Positions 6,726 through 15,001 of a DNA stretch of 58,529 nucleotides are shown here, piece after piece. A program made the translations under genes and the position numbers. Origin of the DNA: an uncultured Actinomycetes bacterium (lineage in GTDB: Bacteria > Actinomycetota > Acidimicrobiia > Acidimicrobiales > Acidimicrobilacustridaceae). The stretch spans positions 1 to 58,529 of the forward strand of contig CALEHQ010000016.1 in the NCBI GenBank assembly GCA_937876315.1, read 5' to 3'. The notes under the pieces are model-generated. The model was not told the DNA's origin. It worked only from the letters and a program-made list of their open reading frames with translations, and did no database searches. Numbering within the stretch: position 1 is the stretch's first letter; each line of letters begins with the position of its first letter.

Positions 6726-7586
6726 ATGAACTCAGCGATCGTTTACGCGTTTGGTGTTGGCATGGTCGCAACATTTAATCCGTGTGGCTTCGCGATGCTG
6801 CCGGCGTACTTGTCGTATTTCTTAGGACTCGAGAACGCGAGAGAAACCGAGAGCCGAGCCGACGCAACGGTGATGCGTGCACTCGCTGTTGGTGCCGCAA
6901 TGACTGCAGGCTTTGTTGTCGTATTTGGAGTCCTTGGACTCGTCCTTGACCCGATTCTTTCTTCCATTATCGACAAGTTGCCGTGGCTCACCATCGTGTT
7001 AGGCGTCGTGCTTGTGATTCTCGGCATTCGCTTGCTCATGGGTCGAGAAATCACCGTGAGTTTGCCAAAAGTTTCAAACGGCCCCGAAGGGCGAGAGCTC
7101 GGATCGGTTTTCGTGTTCGGCATTTCCTATGCACTCGTATCTCTAAGCTGCACGTTGTCGTTGTTTATTGCTGCGATATCAACCGTGATCGATCAGCAGA
7201 ACTTCTTTATTGGTCTTGGCGCATTCATCGCCTATGCGCTTGGCATGGGGCTCGTGTTGATCGTTCTCACACTTGCCATCGCACTTGCTCGCCAAGGAGT
7301 GGTGAAGAAGATGCGCGGCGTACTGCCCTACATCAACCGCATTTCAGGCGTACTGCTCGTTCTCGCTGGTGTCTATGTGGCCTATTACGGCTGGTACGAA
7401 CTGCGAGTGTTGAACGGCAACATCTCAGGCGGAGGTATCGCCGGCTGGATGTTCGATCTCAATGGCCACATCACCCAATGGATCAACGAAGTTGGCCCCA
7501 CCCGCATCGGACTCATCCTCGGCCTTGTGATAGCGCTTGTTGTGTTCATCGCATTGCTCAGTAAGGCCCGGACCACCGACAAGTAG
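6726..7586 (+). CDS. ccdA: CcdA/DsbD-family membrane electron transporter
   Basis: A 286-residue integral membrane protein with about six to seven helices. It carries reducing equivalents from cytoplasmic thioredoxin to extracytoplasmic thiol proteins. The two conserved membrane cysteines are Cys20 in FNPCGFAMLP and Cys142 in SLSCTLSLF. It starts immediately after the tlpA-like stop and is surely co-transcribed with it. A C-terminal segment of about 60 residues (an extra loop and helix ending in LLSKARTTDK) extends past the usual core. The TAG stop overlaps the -10 hexamer of the next gene. Confidence 0.88.
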   Translation: MNSAIVYAFGVGMVATFNPCGFAMLPAYLSYFLGLENARETESRADATVMRALAVGAAMTAGFVVVFGVLGLVLDPILSSIIDKLPWLTIVLGVVLVILGIRLLMGREITVSLPKVSNGPEGRELGSVFVFGISYALVSLSCTLSLFIAAISTVIDQQNFFIGLGAFIAYALGMGLVLIVLTLAIALARQGVVKKMRGVLPYINRISGVLLVLAGVYVAYYGWYELRVLNGNISGGGIAGWMFDLNGHITQWINEVGPTRIGLILGLVIALVVFIALLSKARTTDK

Positions 7587-7589
7587 CCT
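7584..7589 (+). promoter_or_regulatory. -10 hexamer of the LLM oxidoreductase gene, overlapping the ccdA stop
   Basis: TAGCCT lies 6 nt before the ATG at 7596. Its first three bases are the stop codon of the preceding gene, so an internal leaderless promoter is nested at the operon junction. Confidence 0.5.
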
Positions 7590-7595
7590 CGGAAC

Positions 7596-8528
7596 ATGGA
7601 ACTTCGGATCTTCGTTGAACCCCAGCAGGGTGCTTCGTATCGTCAACAGCTCGCCGTCGCGCAACTCGCCGAGAGCCTCGGATTCGATGGCTTCTTCCGT
7701 TCCGATCACTATTTGCGCATGGGCGCTGGCGATCCGTTGCCCGGCCCCACCGATTCTTGGATCACCCTCGGTGCAATTGCACGTGAGACGAGCACCATTC
7801 GCCTAGGCACACTCGTCGCGTCGGCAACGTTCCGTTTGCCGGGACAGCTCGCGGTGGCGGTCGCGCAAATCGACGACATGAGTAACGGTCGCATCGAACT
7901 TGGTCTTGGTGCTGGTTGGTTCGATGCCGAACACACTGCCTACGGCATTCCGTTCCCCACACTTGGGCAGCGCTTCGACATTCTCGAAGAGCAACTCGAA
8001 ATCATCACCGGCATGTGGAGCACGCCGCTCGATTCGCAGTACTCATTCGAAGGGCAACATCACACCATCGTGGGCTCGCCCGCGATTCCCAAGCCGGTTC
8101 AACTTGGTGGCCCGCCGATCATCATGGGCGGCTACGGCCCCAAGCGCACACCTGCGTTGGCCGCGAAATACGCCAATGAATTCAACCTTCCATTCCCTCC
8201 CCTCGAGATCTATCGCACCTCATGCGACAACGTGCGCGCCGCGTGTGAAGCACGGGGGCGTGATCCCGAGTCGATGACGTACTCGGTCGCGCAGGTGCTG
8301 TGCGTTGGCGCCAACGACGCAGCAATCGCACGACGTGCTCAGAGCATCGGCCGTGAGGTTGACGAACTCATTCAGAATGGCGCTGCTGGTTCGCCGGCGC
8401 AGGTGCTCGACAAGATCGCGTCGTTCGCCGAAGCCGGCGCAACGCGCATGTATCTGCAGGTACTCGACATGGACGATCTCGACCACATCCACTTGTTGGC
8501 CGAAGAAGTGATGAAGATTCTTCCCTAA
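7596..8528 (+). CDS. LLM-class F420-dependent oxidoreductase
   Basis: A 310-residue TIM-barrel protein of the bacterial luciferase-like monooxygenase family, of the subgroup that usually uses coenzyme F420 in actinobacteria. Recognisable segments are GFDGFFRSDHYL near the N-terminus, IRLGTLVASATFRLPGQLA, RIELGLGAGWFDAEHTAYGIPFP and the PVQLGGPPIIMGG strand. The length is normal. The substrate cannot be read from sequence. It lies 9 bp after ccdA but has its own promoter-like hexamer. Confidence 0.85.
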   Translation: MELRIFVEPQQGASYRQQLAVAQLAESLGFDGFFRSDHYLRMGAGDPLPGPTDSWITLGAIARETSTIRLGTLVASATFRLPGQLAVAVAQIDDMSNGRIELGLGAGWFDAEHTAYGIPFPTLGQRFDILEEQLEIITGMWSTPLDSQYSFEGQHHTIVGSPAIPKPVQLGGPPIIMGGYGPKRTPALAAKYANEFNLPFPPLEIYRTSCDNVRAACEARGRDPESMTYSVAQVLCVGANDAAIARRAQSIGREVDELIQNGAAGSPAQVLDKIASFAEAGATRMYLQVLDMDDLDHIHLLAEEVMKILP

Positions 8529-8540
8529 GCAGTTTCGTGT

Positions 8541-9194
8541 TCAGGGGCTGAGTCGTTCGATACGCCATCCGGTTTGCTGTGACGCGTCGGCCATGTAGCG
8601 GAATCGATCATGCAATCGTGACTGTCGACCTTGCCAGAACTCAATCTCGCTCGGCAGAACACGAAAGCCACCCCAATGGGGAGGACGAGGAACGTCTACG
8701 CCCTCAAAACGCTGATCGGTTTCCGCCCAGCGCGATTCAAGAACCGAACGGTCGGCCATCACTTCGCTCTGATGCGAGGCCCATGCACCGATCTGACTAC
8801 CCCGTGGTCGGGTGCTGAAGTACTCATCGCTTTCGGTCTCAGTGACTTTCTCAACAGTGCCGACTACGCGAACTTGTCGAGAAAGAATGTTCCAAGGAAA
8901 ACAGATTGACGCCTGCGGATGATCGATGAGTTCGCGGCCTTTCTGACTCGTGTAGTTCGTGAAGAACACAAAGCCGTGATCCAAACCCTTCAACAGCACA
9001 TGTCGAGACGATGGCATTCCGTCAGCACCGACACTCGAAAGCACCATGGCGTGAGGCTCATGGGTATTCACACTCTTGGCGAACTCAAACCATGCATCGA
9101 ACTGCGCAAATGGATCGTTCAGCAGATCGGCACGACGCAAGCCTTTTTCCTCAAGTTCCGCACGTAAGACATCGAGTTCCGGGGCTGCGCTCAT
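8541..9194 (-). CDS. pdxH: Pyridoxamine 5'-phosphate oxidase
   Basis: A 217-residue FMN enzyme that oxidises pyridoxamine/pyridoxine 5'-phosphate to pyridoxal 5'-phosphate. Diagnostic segments are SSRHVLLKGLDHGFVFFTNYTSQKG (FMN binding), the FPWNILSRQVRVVG strand, SRPRGSQIGAWAS-like ARTRPRGSQIGAWASHQS and the C-terminal RLHDRFRY...WRIERLSP, the family signature. The length matches PdxH. It converges with the LLM gene (12 bp apart). No SD or leaderless hexamer is obvious, so the start rests on family length. Confidence 0.95.
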   Translation of the reverse strand: MSAAPELDVLRAELEEKGLRRADLLNDPFAQFDAWFEFAKSVNTHEPHAMVLSSVGADGMPSSRHVLLKGLDHGFVFFTNYTSQKGRELIDHPQASICFPWNILSRQVRVVGTVEKVTETESDEYFSTRPRGSQIGAWASHQSEVMADRSVLESRWAETDQRFEGVDVPRPPHWGGFRVLPSEIEFWQGRQSRLHDRFRYMADASQQTGWRIERLSP

Positions 9195-9240
9195 TGGACC
9201 AGTTCACTCCAGGTTTCTTGTCCATACCAAGCCGAAGTCA

Positions 9241-9609
9241 TCAAAGGCGACCGAGAGCGATGCCGGCATAGGCAGCGAGACCACCGCCAAGCACCATCAT
9301 CGCCGCCCACTGCAGTGCCATCCGGTGGTTGCGATCATTCACAAGATCGACGAGTTCGGCGGCAAAGGTCGAGAACGTGGTGAACGCTCCACAGAATCCG
9401 GCAGCCACACCGAGACGGAGGTTCTCGTCAAGTCTTTGCGTTGCGACAACTCCGACAACTATTCCCAGAACGAACGAACCAAGAATGTTGGCCACAAGAA
9501 TGCCAATCGAGGGTCCCTTCGGGAACCAACGCCGAAGGCCAATGTCCACTGCGTGGCGACTCATTGCCCCAAAAGCACCAGCGAGTCCAACAACAATCCA
9601 TGCGGTCAT
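9241..9609 (-). CDS. crcB: CrcB/Fluc fluoride channel subunit (second gene)
   Basis: A 122-residue four-helix membrane protein of the Fluc family, which exports toxic fluoride as a dual-topology dimer. Conserved features are GAFGAMSR in helix 1, ILVANILGSFVLG in helix 2 and GFCGAFTTFSTF in helix 3. Its ATG overlaps the stop of the upstream crcB by 4 nt (ATGA), so the two are translationally coupled. Two adjacent, different copies usually form an obligate heterodimer. Confidence 0.92.
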   Translation of the reverse strand: MTAWIVVGLAGAFGAMSRHAVDIGLRRWFPKGPSIGILVANILGSFVLGIVVGVVATQRLDENLRLGVAAGFCGAFTTFSTFAAELVDLVNDRNHRMALQWAAMMVLGGGLAAYAGIALGRL

Positions 9610-10007
9610 GCCACAACCCCAAAACGAATGACCCCACGCGTGAAGCGCATCGCTACCATCGCCACAACGACCCCGCCAACCACAGAGATAACAACATAGG
9701 CAAGGGCAGTGAGCGGTTCCGATTGCCGCAACAACTCGGCGCTCTCAACCGTGAATGTTGAGAATGTCGTAAACGCGCCGAGGATTCCGGTTCCGAGAAA
9801 CGAGTGCGTGAGCAGTCGAGATGGCTGTCGGTCAAGAAACAACACCAACACAATGCCAATGAGAGCGGAACCTACGAGATTGATCGCAAGCGTTGTCGTT
9901 GGGAAGGTTCCTGATGCAACGGGGAACCACACTGACAATCGCCATCGCATCCACGAGCCCAGTACGCCGCCAACCGCGATAACAGCGAACCGACGAAGAA
10001 GGATCAC
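9606..10007 (-). CDS. crcB: CrcB/Fluc fluoride channel subunit (first gene)
   Basis: A 133-residue Fluc-family membrane protein. VGGVLGSWMRW, LAINLVGSALIG and GTGILGAFTTFSTF mark helices 1-3. The GTG at 10007 is chosen since it begins 7 nt after the serS stop. The longer frame (to 10286) lies inside serS and is not protein-like. The order is serS, crcB, crcB on one strand. No fluoride riboswitch can fit in the 7-nt gap, so induction by fluoride, if any, would act elsewhere. Confidence 0.88.
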   Translation of the reverse strand: MILLRRFAVIAVGGVLGSWMRWRLSVWFPVASGTFPTTTLAINLVGSALIGIVLVLFLDRQPSRLLTHSFLGTGILGAFTTFSTFTVESAELLRQSEPLTALAYVVISVVGGVVVAMVAMRFTRGVIRFGVVA

Positions 10008-10014
10008 GTGATGA

Positions 10015-11307
10015 TCAGCCGATCGAGGTCGCGCCGCGCATGTATGGCTGCAGAATCTCAGGAATGCGCACGGTGCCATCGGGCTGGCGATGAGTTTCAA
10101 CAAGCGCGGCCCAAACACGGGGAACAGCAAGCGCAGAACCGTTGAGGGTATGGGCAATTTCGTTGCCCTTGACCCCTTCGACTTTGTAGCGAATGTTGGC
10201 GCGACGAGCCTGGTAATCGGTAAACCACGACACCGACGACACTTCAAGCCACTGATCGACACCCGGCGCATAGACCTCAATGTCAAAGGTGCGGGCCGAA
10301 GAGTTTCCGATGTCGCCGGTGCACAGATCGAGCACTCGATAGGTGAGCCCGAGTGCGCCGATCAGTCCTTCGGCACGAGCAAGAAGTTCCTCGTGTAACG
10401 CAGGCGCTTGTTCCGGGGTTGCGTAGGCAAGGATCTCGACCTTGTCGAACTCGTGCACGCGCAACAAGCCACGAGTGTCACGGCCAGCTGAACCCGCTTC
10501 ACGACGGAAGCATGCGGTTTGTGCCATGAGACGCATCGGTAGATCGGCACCACGCAGAATTTCATCGCGAGCTAACGACGTAAGCGGAACTTCAGCAGTG
10601 GGGATTGCCCAAAGGTCATCGCGCTCGAGGTGATACGCGTCGTCGATGAACTTTGGAAGATGGCCGGTACTGATCATCGTGTCAGTCAGCACAACCGTGG
10701 GCGGCCGAACCTCTTCGAACGCGTCGGCATTGCGATCGAGCGCAACCTGACACAACGCCCGAGACAGCGTGGCGCCCTGCCCACGGAACATTGTGAACAT
10801 CGCGCCCGACATTTTGACGGCACGTTCCAAATCAAGAATGCCGAGTTCAGTTCCGATGTCCCAGTGGGGAACACGCTGGTGTTCTGCCCAAGCAGCAGGA
10901 TCGTCGCCAGCTCCTACTCGCTTCACTTCGACGTTCTCGGCTTCACCCTTACCATCGGGGCAGTCAGGTGATGGAAGGTTCGGGATATGCAGCAGAAGAT
11001 CGCGCATTTGACCAGCGATCTCGTCGGACGCTGCGGTCACTTCACGCTCCCGCTCGCCGAGGGCACGGCTTTGCTCCTGCAACGCTTCCGCCCCAGCCGT
11101 ATCGCCATCGCGACGCAGCTGACCAACCTCTTTGGACAGACCGTTCACCTGCGCTCGAAGATCGTCCCGTTCGGCGGAAATCTGCCGACTTTTTTCGTCG
11201 AGTTCGGCCACCTGAGCGAGGTCGCGCAAAGCCCCTTCGTCGCCACGACGGGCAAGAGAGGCTCGAACAGCGTCGTAGTCGGAACGGATTCGGCGAACGT
11301 CGATCAC
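10015..11307 (-). CDS. serS: Seryl-tRNA synthetase
   Basis: A 430-residue class II aminoacyl-tRNA synthetase. The N-terminal coiled-coil arm spans about residues 30-105 (charged heptads such as LAQVAELDEKSRQISAERDDLRAQ). Motif 2 is FRREAGSAGRDTRGLLRVHEFDKVE and motif 3 is LNGSALAVPRVWAALVETHRQ. TAEVPLTSL in the serine pocket is also present. The GTG start is supported by TACGGT 8 nt upstream. It diverges from the ABC transporter across 39 bp. Confidence 0.97.
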   Translation of the reverse strand: MIDVRRIRSDYDAVRASLARRGDEGALRDLAQVAELDEKSRQISAERDDLRAQVNGLSKEVGQLRRDGDTAGAEALQEQSRALGEREREVTAASDEIAGQMRDLLLHIPNLPSPDCPDGKGEAENVEVKRVGAGDDPAAWAEHQRVPHWDIGTELGILDLERAVKMSGAMFTMFRGQGATLSRALCQVALDRNADAFEEVRPPTVVLTDTMISTGHLPKFIDDAYHLERDDLWAIPTAEVPLTSLARDEILRGADLPMRLMAQTACFRREAGSAGRDTRGLLRVHEFDKVEILAYATPEQAPALHEELLARAEGLIGALGLTYRVLDLCTGDIGNSSARTFDIEVYAPGVDQWLEVSSVSWFTDYQARRANIRYKVEGVKGNEIAHTLNGSALAVPRVWAALVETHRQPDGTVRIPEILQPYMRGATSIG

Positions 11308-11315
11308 GGTTCTGA

Positions 11316-11321
11316 ACCGTA
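11316..11321 (-). promoter_or_regulatory. -10 hexamer of serS (leaderless)
   Basis: TACGGT on the minus strand, 8 nt before the GTG at 11307. It shares the 39-bp divergent region with the ABC transporter promoter. Confidence 0.55.
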
Positions 11322-11334
11322 GTCGTCGGCCCGG

Positions 11335-11340
11335 TAGCGT
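11335..11340 (+). promoter_or_regulatory. -10 hexamer of the ABC transporter (leaderless)
   Basis: TAGCGT, 6 nt before the GTG at 11347, no Shine-Dalgarno. Confidence 0.6.
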
Positions 11341-11346
11341 CAGATC

Positions 11347-12318
11347 GTGGTTTCTTCTGCGTCCCAGCCTGCGATCGAGGTCACCGACCTCACCATTCGC
11401 TATGGCGACCGCGTTGCCGTGAATGGCCTCTCCTTTCAGGCCATGCCCGGGCAGATCACTGCCCTCCTCGGACCAAACGGAGCGGGCAAGACCTCCACGG
11501 TCGAAACCCTCGAGGGCTATCGCCGCCCCACCGCCGGTTCCGTTCGGGTTCTAGGTCTCGATCCGGTTACCGACCATCGCCAACTCGTGGCCCGCATCGG
11601 CGTGATGTTGCAATCAGGCGGCGTTGCGACCGGCATGCGACCCGCCGAAGCGCTACATCTCTTCGCTTCGTACTACGACAACCCCCTTAACCCCGATGAA
11701 CTGCTCGAACTTGTGGGGCTGGCCGATCTTCGGTCCTCGACCTGGCGTTCGATGTCTGGCGGAGAACAACAACGCCTCTCGTTGGCTCTGGCGTTGATTG
11801 GTCGTCCCGATGTCGCGTTCCTCGATGAACCGACCGCAGGTATAGACCCAGCCGGCCGTCAACTCATTCGCCGGGTGATTGCTGATCTTCGCGATCGTGG
11901 TGTGGCCGTGCTTCTCACAACGCACGATCTCGAAGAAGCCGAAAAACTCGCCGATCACGTGGTCATCATCGACCACGGTGTTGTGCTCGCCGATGGAACG
12001 CCCACCGAACTCATGCGCGCCTCACAGGGTGACGATGTTCGTTTCGGTGCACCTTCGGGACTCGACGTTTCTTCGCTCGGCGTGCGAATAGGTGCTGTCG
12101 TTACCGAAACATCACCTGGCGAGTACGTCGTGGCATCCGCAGCAACACCAACGATGGTCGCAGCAATAACCGCATGGCTGGCCGAGATGGATCTCCCCTT
12201 GGCCGATTTGCGCGCTGGACGTCAGCGCCTTGAGGACGTGTTCTTGCGCCTCACCGCCGACGCGGCAGAGCCTGCTTCAGAACCCGCAGCCACCCGTCGA
12301 CGGAGGTCACGTCGATGA
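11347..12318 (+). CDS. ABC-2 type exporter, ATP-binding protein
   Basis: A 323-residue ATPase of the DrrA/NodI/CcmA-like class. Walker A is GPNGAGKTS (about residues 42-50), the signature is SGGEQQRLS, and Walker B is VAFLDEPTAGIDP, followed by the switch histidine in LLTTHDLEEAE. After about residue 225 a C-terminal domain resembling DUF4162 precedes an Arg-rich tail. GTG start from a leaderless promoter. The stop overlaps the permease start by 4 nt. Known relatives export drugs or lipids. The nearby oxidase genes recall the ABC genes next to ctaA/ctaB in mycobacteria, but the substrate is unknown. Confidence 0.88.
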   Translation: MVSSASQPAIEVTDLTIRYGDRVAVNGLSFQAMPGQITALLGPNGAGKTSTVETLEGYRRPTAGSVRVLGLDPVTDHRQLVARIGVMLQSGGVATGMRPAEALHLFASYYDNPLNPDELLELVGLADLRSSTWRSMSGGEQQRLSLALALIGRPDVAFLDEPTAGIDPAGRQLIRRVIADLRDRGVAVLLTTHDLEEAEKLADHVVIIDHGVVLADGTPTELMRASQGDDVRFGAPSGLDVSSLGVRIGAVVTETSPGEYVVASAATPTMVAAITAWLAEMDLPLADLRAGRQRLEDVFLRLTADAAEPASEPAATRRRRSRR

Positions 12319-13043
12319 AAGCGCTACTGGCCCAGACGCGATCCGAATTGACGCTCAGCCTCCGCAACGGTGAACAGTTACTGGTCAATGTCGCGATTCC
12401 GCTTTTGCTGCTGGTGTTCTTCTCTGCAGTGGAAGTTCTGCCGATTCCGACTGGCGTTGAGAAGCGCGTCGACTTTCTTGCGCCTGGCATCATTGCCCTT
12501 GCAGTGATGTCGAACGCGATGGTTGCACTCGCCATAGGTACCGGTTTCGAACGTCACTACAAAGTGCTCAAGCGCCTTGGCTCGACGCCACTTGGTCGCG
12601 GGCGTTGGGTGCTGGCCAAGATCGGAATGGTGAAGATTCTTCTCATTCTGCAAATCGCGCTGATCGTGATCACGGCGTTTCTTCTCGGCTGGAACCCAGG
12701 CGGCACGCCGTTGCTAGCCATTCCCGCTGTTGTGCTCGGTGCGTTTGCGTTCGGTGGAATCGGTCTGTTGATGGCCGGCACTTTGCGCGGAACGGTGACC
12801 CTTGCACTGGCCAACGGCCTTTACCTACTGCTTCTTTTGCTGGGCGGAATGATCATTCCGTTCAGTGAAATGCCGGGTTTCTTCGGCACCATTGGCAAGG
12901 TGCTGCCATCGGGAGCGCTCAGCGAGGTACTGCAGTCGTGCCTGCGGGCTGGCGCGGAACCGGCGGGTTCGGCCTGGGTCGTTCTTGGCGTGTGGGCTGT
13001 TCTTGCGCCGCTCGCAGCAGTGAAGTTCTTCCGTTGGGAATAG
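12315..13043 (+). CDS. ABC-2 type exporter, permease
   Basis: A 242-residue membrane protein with six predicted helices, partner of the preceding ATPase (4-nt ATGA overlap). The typical ABC-2 pattern is present: LLVNVAIPLLLLVFFS near the N-terminus, a long GTGFERHYKVLKRLGSTPLGR cytoplasmic coupling stretch, and LLLLGGMIIPFSEMPGF before the last helix. It converges directly on ctaG with no intergenic base between the two stop codons. Confidence 0.87.
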   Translation: MKALLAQTRSELTLSLRNGEQLLVNVAIPLLLLVFFSAVEVLPIPTGVEKRVDFLAPGIIALAVMSNAMVALAIGTGFERHYKVLKRLGSTPLGRGRWVLAKIGMVKILLILQIALIVITAFLLGWNPGGTPLLAIPAVVLGAFAFGGIGLLMAGTLRGTVTLALANGLYLLLLLLGGMIIPFSEMPGFFGTIGKVLPSGALSEVLQSCLRAGAEPAGSAWVVLGVWAVLAPLAAVKFFRWE

Positions 13044-13943
13044 TTACGTCGGTGACGTCTTGCGGGGAGTGCCAGCCGGTAATGAATCAAGGCCGCCACG
13101 TTCGCCTTCTTCCCATTCAAGGATTTCACGTTCAGTGAGATAAAGGCCCTCTTGATCGGCATTGTGGTGCCGCGCCGCCCAACGGAAGAACAGCACACCG
13201 ATGATTCCCCACAGGTAGGCGGCTTCGATCACCTTCATAATGAGGCCAGCAGCCTCTTGATCGCTCTTCGCCGAGATTCCCCAGAGTCGAATGGGCTGAT
13301 CGTACGAGTCGTACACCACTGAATGTGAAAGCCACAACCACGCCGCCGGAAGTGTCGGAAGAAGTGATTGGGCGAACAGATACACCATCTGACCTGGTAT
13401 CGAAAGCCGCAACTGCGGCCATGGTCCGCATACCGGAAGCCACATGATGAGAGCCGTCACGACAAAGAGAACATGTGCGGTGAAATGGAATGGGCCGCTT
13501 GATGTCGAGGCATTCACAAACTGCGGCATATGGCTAAGCAAGTTGAACGAGTTGAACAACGCGAACGCCAAAATCGGTGTTGCGAGTACTCGAACAACTC
13601 GCCATAACCGTCCACCTGACGCCACGAAAAGTTCGGCTAGCCAGGTAGGACACGAGAGAAGAAAAAGCGGCGGGACAACCATTGTCAGCACAAGGTGCTG
13701 AAACATGTGTCCCGAATAAAGCCGTTGTTCGGCGATGTCATGAAGCGGCCATAGCGAAGACGCAGTCATAAACGCAACGGCCAACCAAAATGAAACGGCC
13801 TGACGTCTCGACACAACCTGTGTGCCTGGCTCAACAACTTTCGGACCAATCACTTTGGCAACGAAGAGACCGCCCGCAACTACAGAAAGCATCAGCCCCC
13901 AAACCTCCCAATGAGGAGCGAATGAGGGCATCGCCGAGAACAT
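13044..13943 (-). CDS. ctaG: Cytochrome c oxidase assembly factor CtaG (caa3 type)
   Basis: A 299-residue membrane protein of the CtaG_Bsu/caa3_CtaG family, needed to mature the copper-containing caa3 oxidase in Gram-positives. About seven helices; recognisable pieces are WPLHDIAEQRLYSGHMFQHLVLTMVVPPLFLL and HFTAHVLFVVTALIMWLPVCGP. The last 50 residues are cytoplasmic and charged (LTEREILEWEEGERGG). Start M1 or M5 cannot be separated. The gene lies 66 bp after ctaF and closes the oxidase cluster. Confidence 0.9.
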   Translation of the reverse strand: MFSAMPSFAPHWEVWGLMLSVVAGGLFVAKVIGPKVVEPGTQVVSRRQAVSFWLAVAFMTASSLWPLHDIAEQRLYSGHMFQHLVLTMVVPPLFLLSCPTWLAELFVASGGRLWRVVRVLATPILAFALFNSFNLLSHMPQFVNASTSSGPFHFTAHVLFVVTALIMWLPVCGPWPQLRLSIPGQMVYLFAQSLLPTLPAAWLWLSHSVVYDSYDQPIRLWGISAKSDQEAAGLIMKVIEAAYLWGIIGVLFFRWAARHHNADQEGLYLTEREILEWEEGERGGLDSLPAGTPRKTSPT

Positions 13944-14009
13944 GTATCCAGTCTTATGCGTGAGAGTTCGCCTGACCAGTCAGGGTCATCATTCGTTCTA
14001 GCTGTACTG

Positions 14010-14351
14010 CTAGAACCAAAAACGGAAGGTCGCCAGCATCACGATGTACACAAACATCGCGAGAATCAAGCCCGAATAGAAGATACGGGTCAAGATCGGC
14101 TTGTCGAACTTCAGATGCATGAAGATGTAGAGGATCGTGAAGAGCTTCACGGCCATCAGGATCATGAGCACCGGGATAAGCAGTTCTTCAGCCCAAAGCG
14201 GAAAATCCGGCGCGGTATAGGTGAAGACTTCAATGATGGTGAGAACCGCGAGGAAGATTGCGGTCAGGACATAGACCTTGTCGCGCGAATAATCCTTCAC
14301 TGCACCGTCGAGGACGGTGGTGGGGACGTCGTCATGTGAGGTAATGGTCAT
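14010..14351 (-). CDS. ctaF: Cytochrome c oxidase subunit IV
   Basis: A 113-residue membrane protein of the prokaryotic COX4 family with three helices after a 30-residue cytoplasmic N-terminus. ILMAVKLFTILYIFMHLKFD is the conserved family segment. The start MTITSHDD is picked because GAGGAG lies 7 nt upstream. The longer frame to 14408 runs into ctaE. It is the last structural gene after ctaC, ctaD and ctaE; the subunit stabilises the oxidase but carries no cofactor. Confidence 0.88.
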   Translation of the reverse strand: MTITSHDDVPTTVLDGAVKDYSRDKVYVLTAIFLAVLTIIEVFTYTAPDFPLWAEELLIPVLMILMAVKLFTILYIFMHLKFDKPILTRIFYSGLILAMFVYIVMLATFRFWF

Positions 14352-14365
14352 GTGATGCTCCTCGA

Positions 14366-15001
14366 TCAGGTTGGGATGAGGTACACGACGGCGAAGATGA
14401 CGACCCAAACGACATCGACGAAGTGCCAGTACAGACCGACGATTTCGACGGTCTCAGCCTTATGTTCCGGGATCTTGCCTCGCAGCGACAGAAGCACAAG
14501 CGAAACGAGCATGATGATGCCGACCGTGACGTGGATGCCGTGGAAGCCAGTGAGTGTGTAGAACGCTGAACTGAATCGGCTGGTGGTGAACCCGAGGCCT
14601 TCGCGAACAAACACCGTGAATTCGTAGATCTGACCAGCCATGAACGTTGCACCAAGAACGGCGGTTGCACCGAGCCAGACGCGCATGCGTTGATGCTCTC
14701 CACGCTCGATGGCCGAAACGGCCAACACCATGGTGAGTGACGACATGAGAAGGACGAACGACGAGGTTGACGTAAACGGAATATCGAAAATCTCGTCTGG
14801 GGTCGGACCTTCAAGCGGACGCCTGTAAAGCAAATAGGTGGTAATCAACCCGCCGAACAGCAAACACTCTGATGCCAGGAACAACCACATACCCAACTTC
14901 GTGTTGGAAATGCCGGTGTTGGTGTCGGCTTCGATATGCGCATGCGCCTGATGCGCATCGGCGTCAGCCAATGTCGGACGGGAAGTGAGAGTTTCAGCCA
15001 A
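14366..15001 (-). CDS. ctaE: Cytochrome c oxidase subunit III
   Basis: A 211-residue membrane protein with five helices, a His/Asp-rich N-terminus (ADADAHQAHAHIEAD) and conserved LFLASECLLFGGLITTYLLYR, FYTLTGFHGIHVTVG and LYWHFVDVVW segments. It starts with TTG at 15001, 8 nt after a strong SD (AAGGAGGT, complement at 15010-15017) embedded in the end of ctaD, and overlaps that gene by 8 nt. No other start codon fits before the first helix, so the TTG call is firm. Subunit III stabilises the catalytic core. Confidence 0.92.
   Translation of the reverse strand: MAETLTSRPTLADADAHQAHAHIEADTNTGISNTKLGMWLFLASECLLFGGLITTYLLYRRPLEGPTPDEIFDIPFTSTSSFVLLMSSLTMVLAVSAIERGEHQRMRVWLGATAVLGATFMAGQIYEFTVFVREGLGFTTSRFSSAFYTLTGFHGIHVTVGIIMLVSLVLLSLRGKIPEHKAETVEIVGLYWHFVDVVWVVIFAVVYLIPT

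Noticed and set aside
9606-10007. Fluoride riboswitch before the crcB pair
   Set aside because: Only 7 nt separate serS from crcB, too little for the riboswitch fold.
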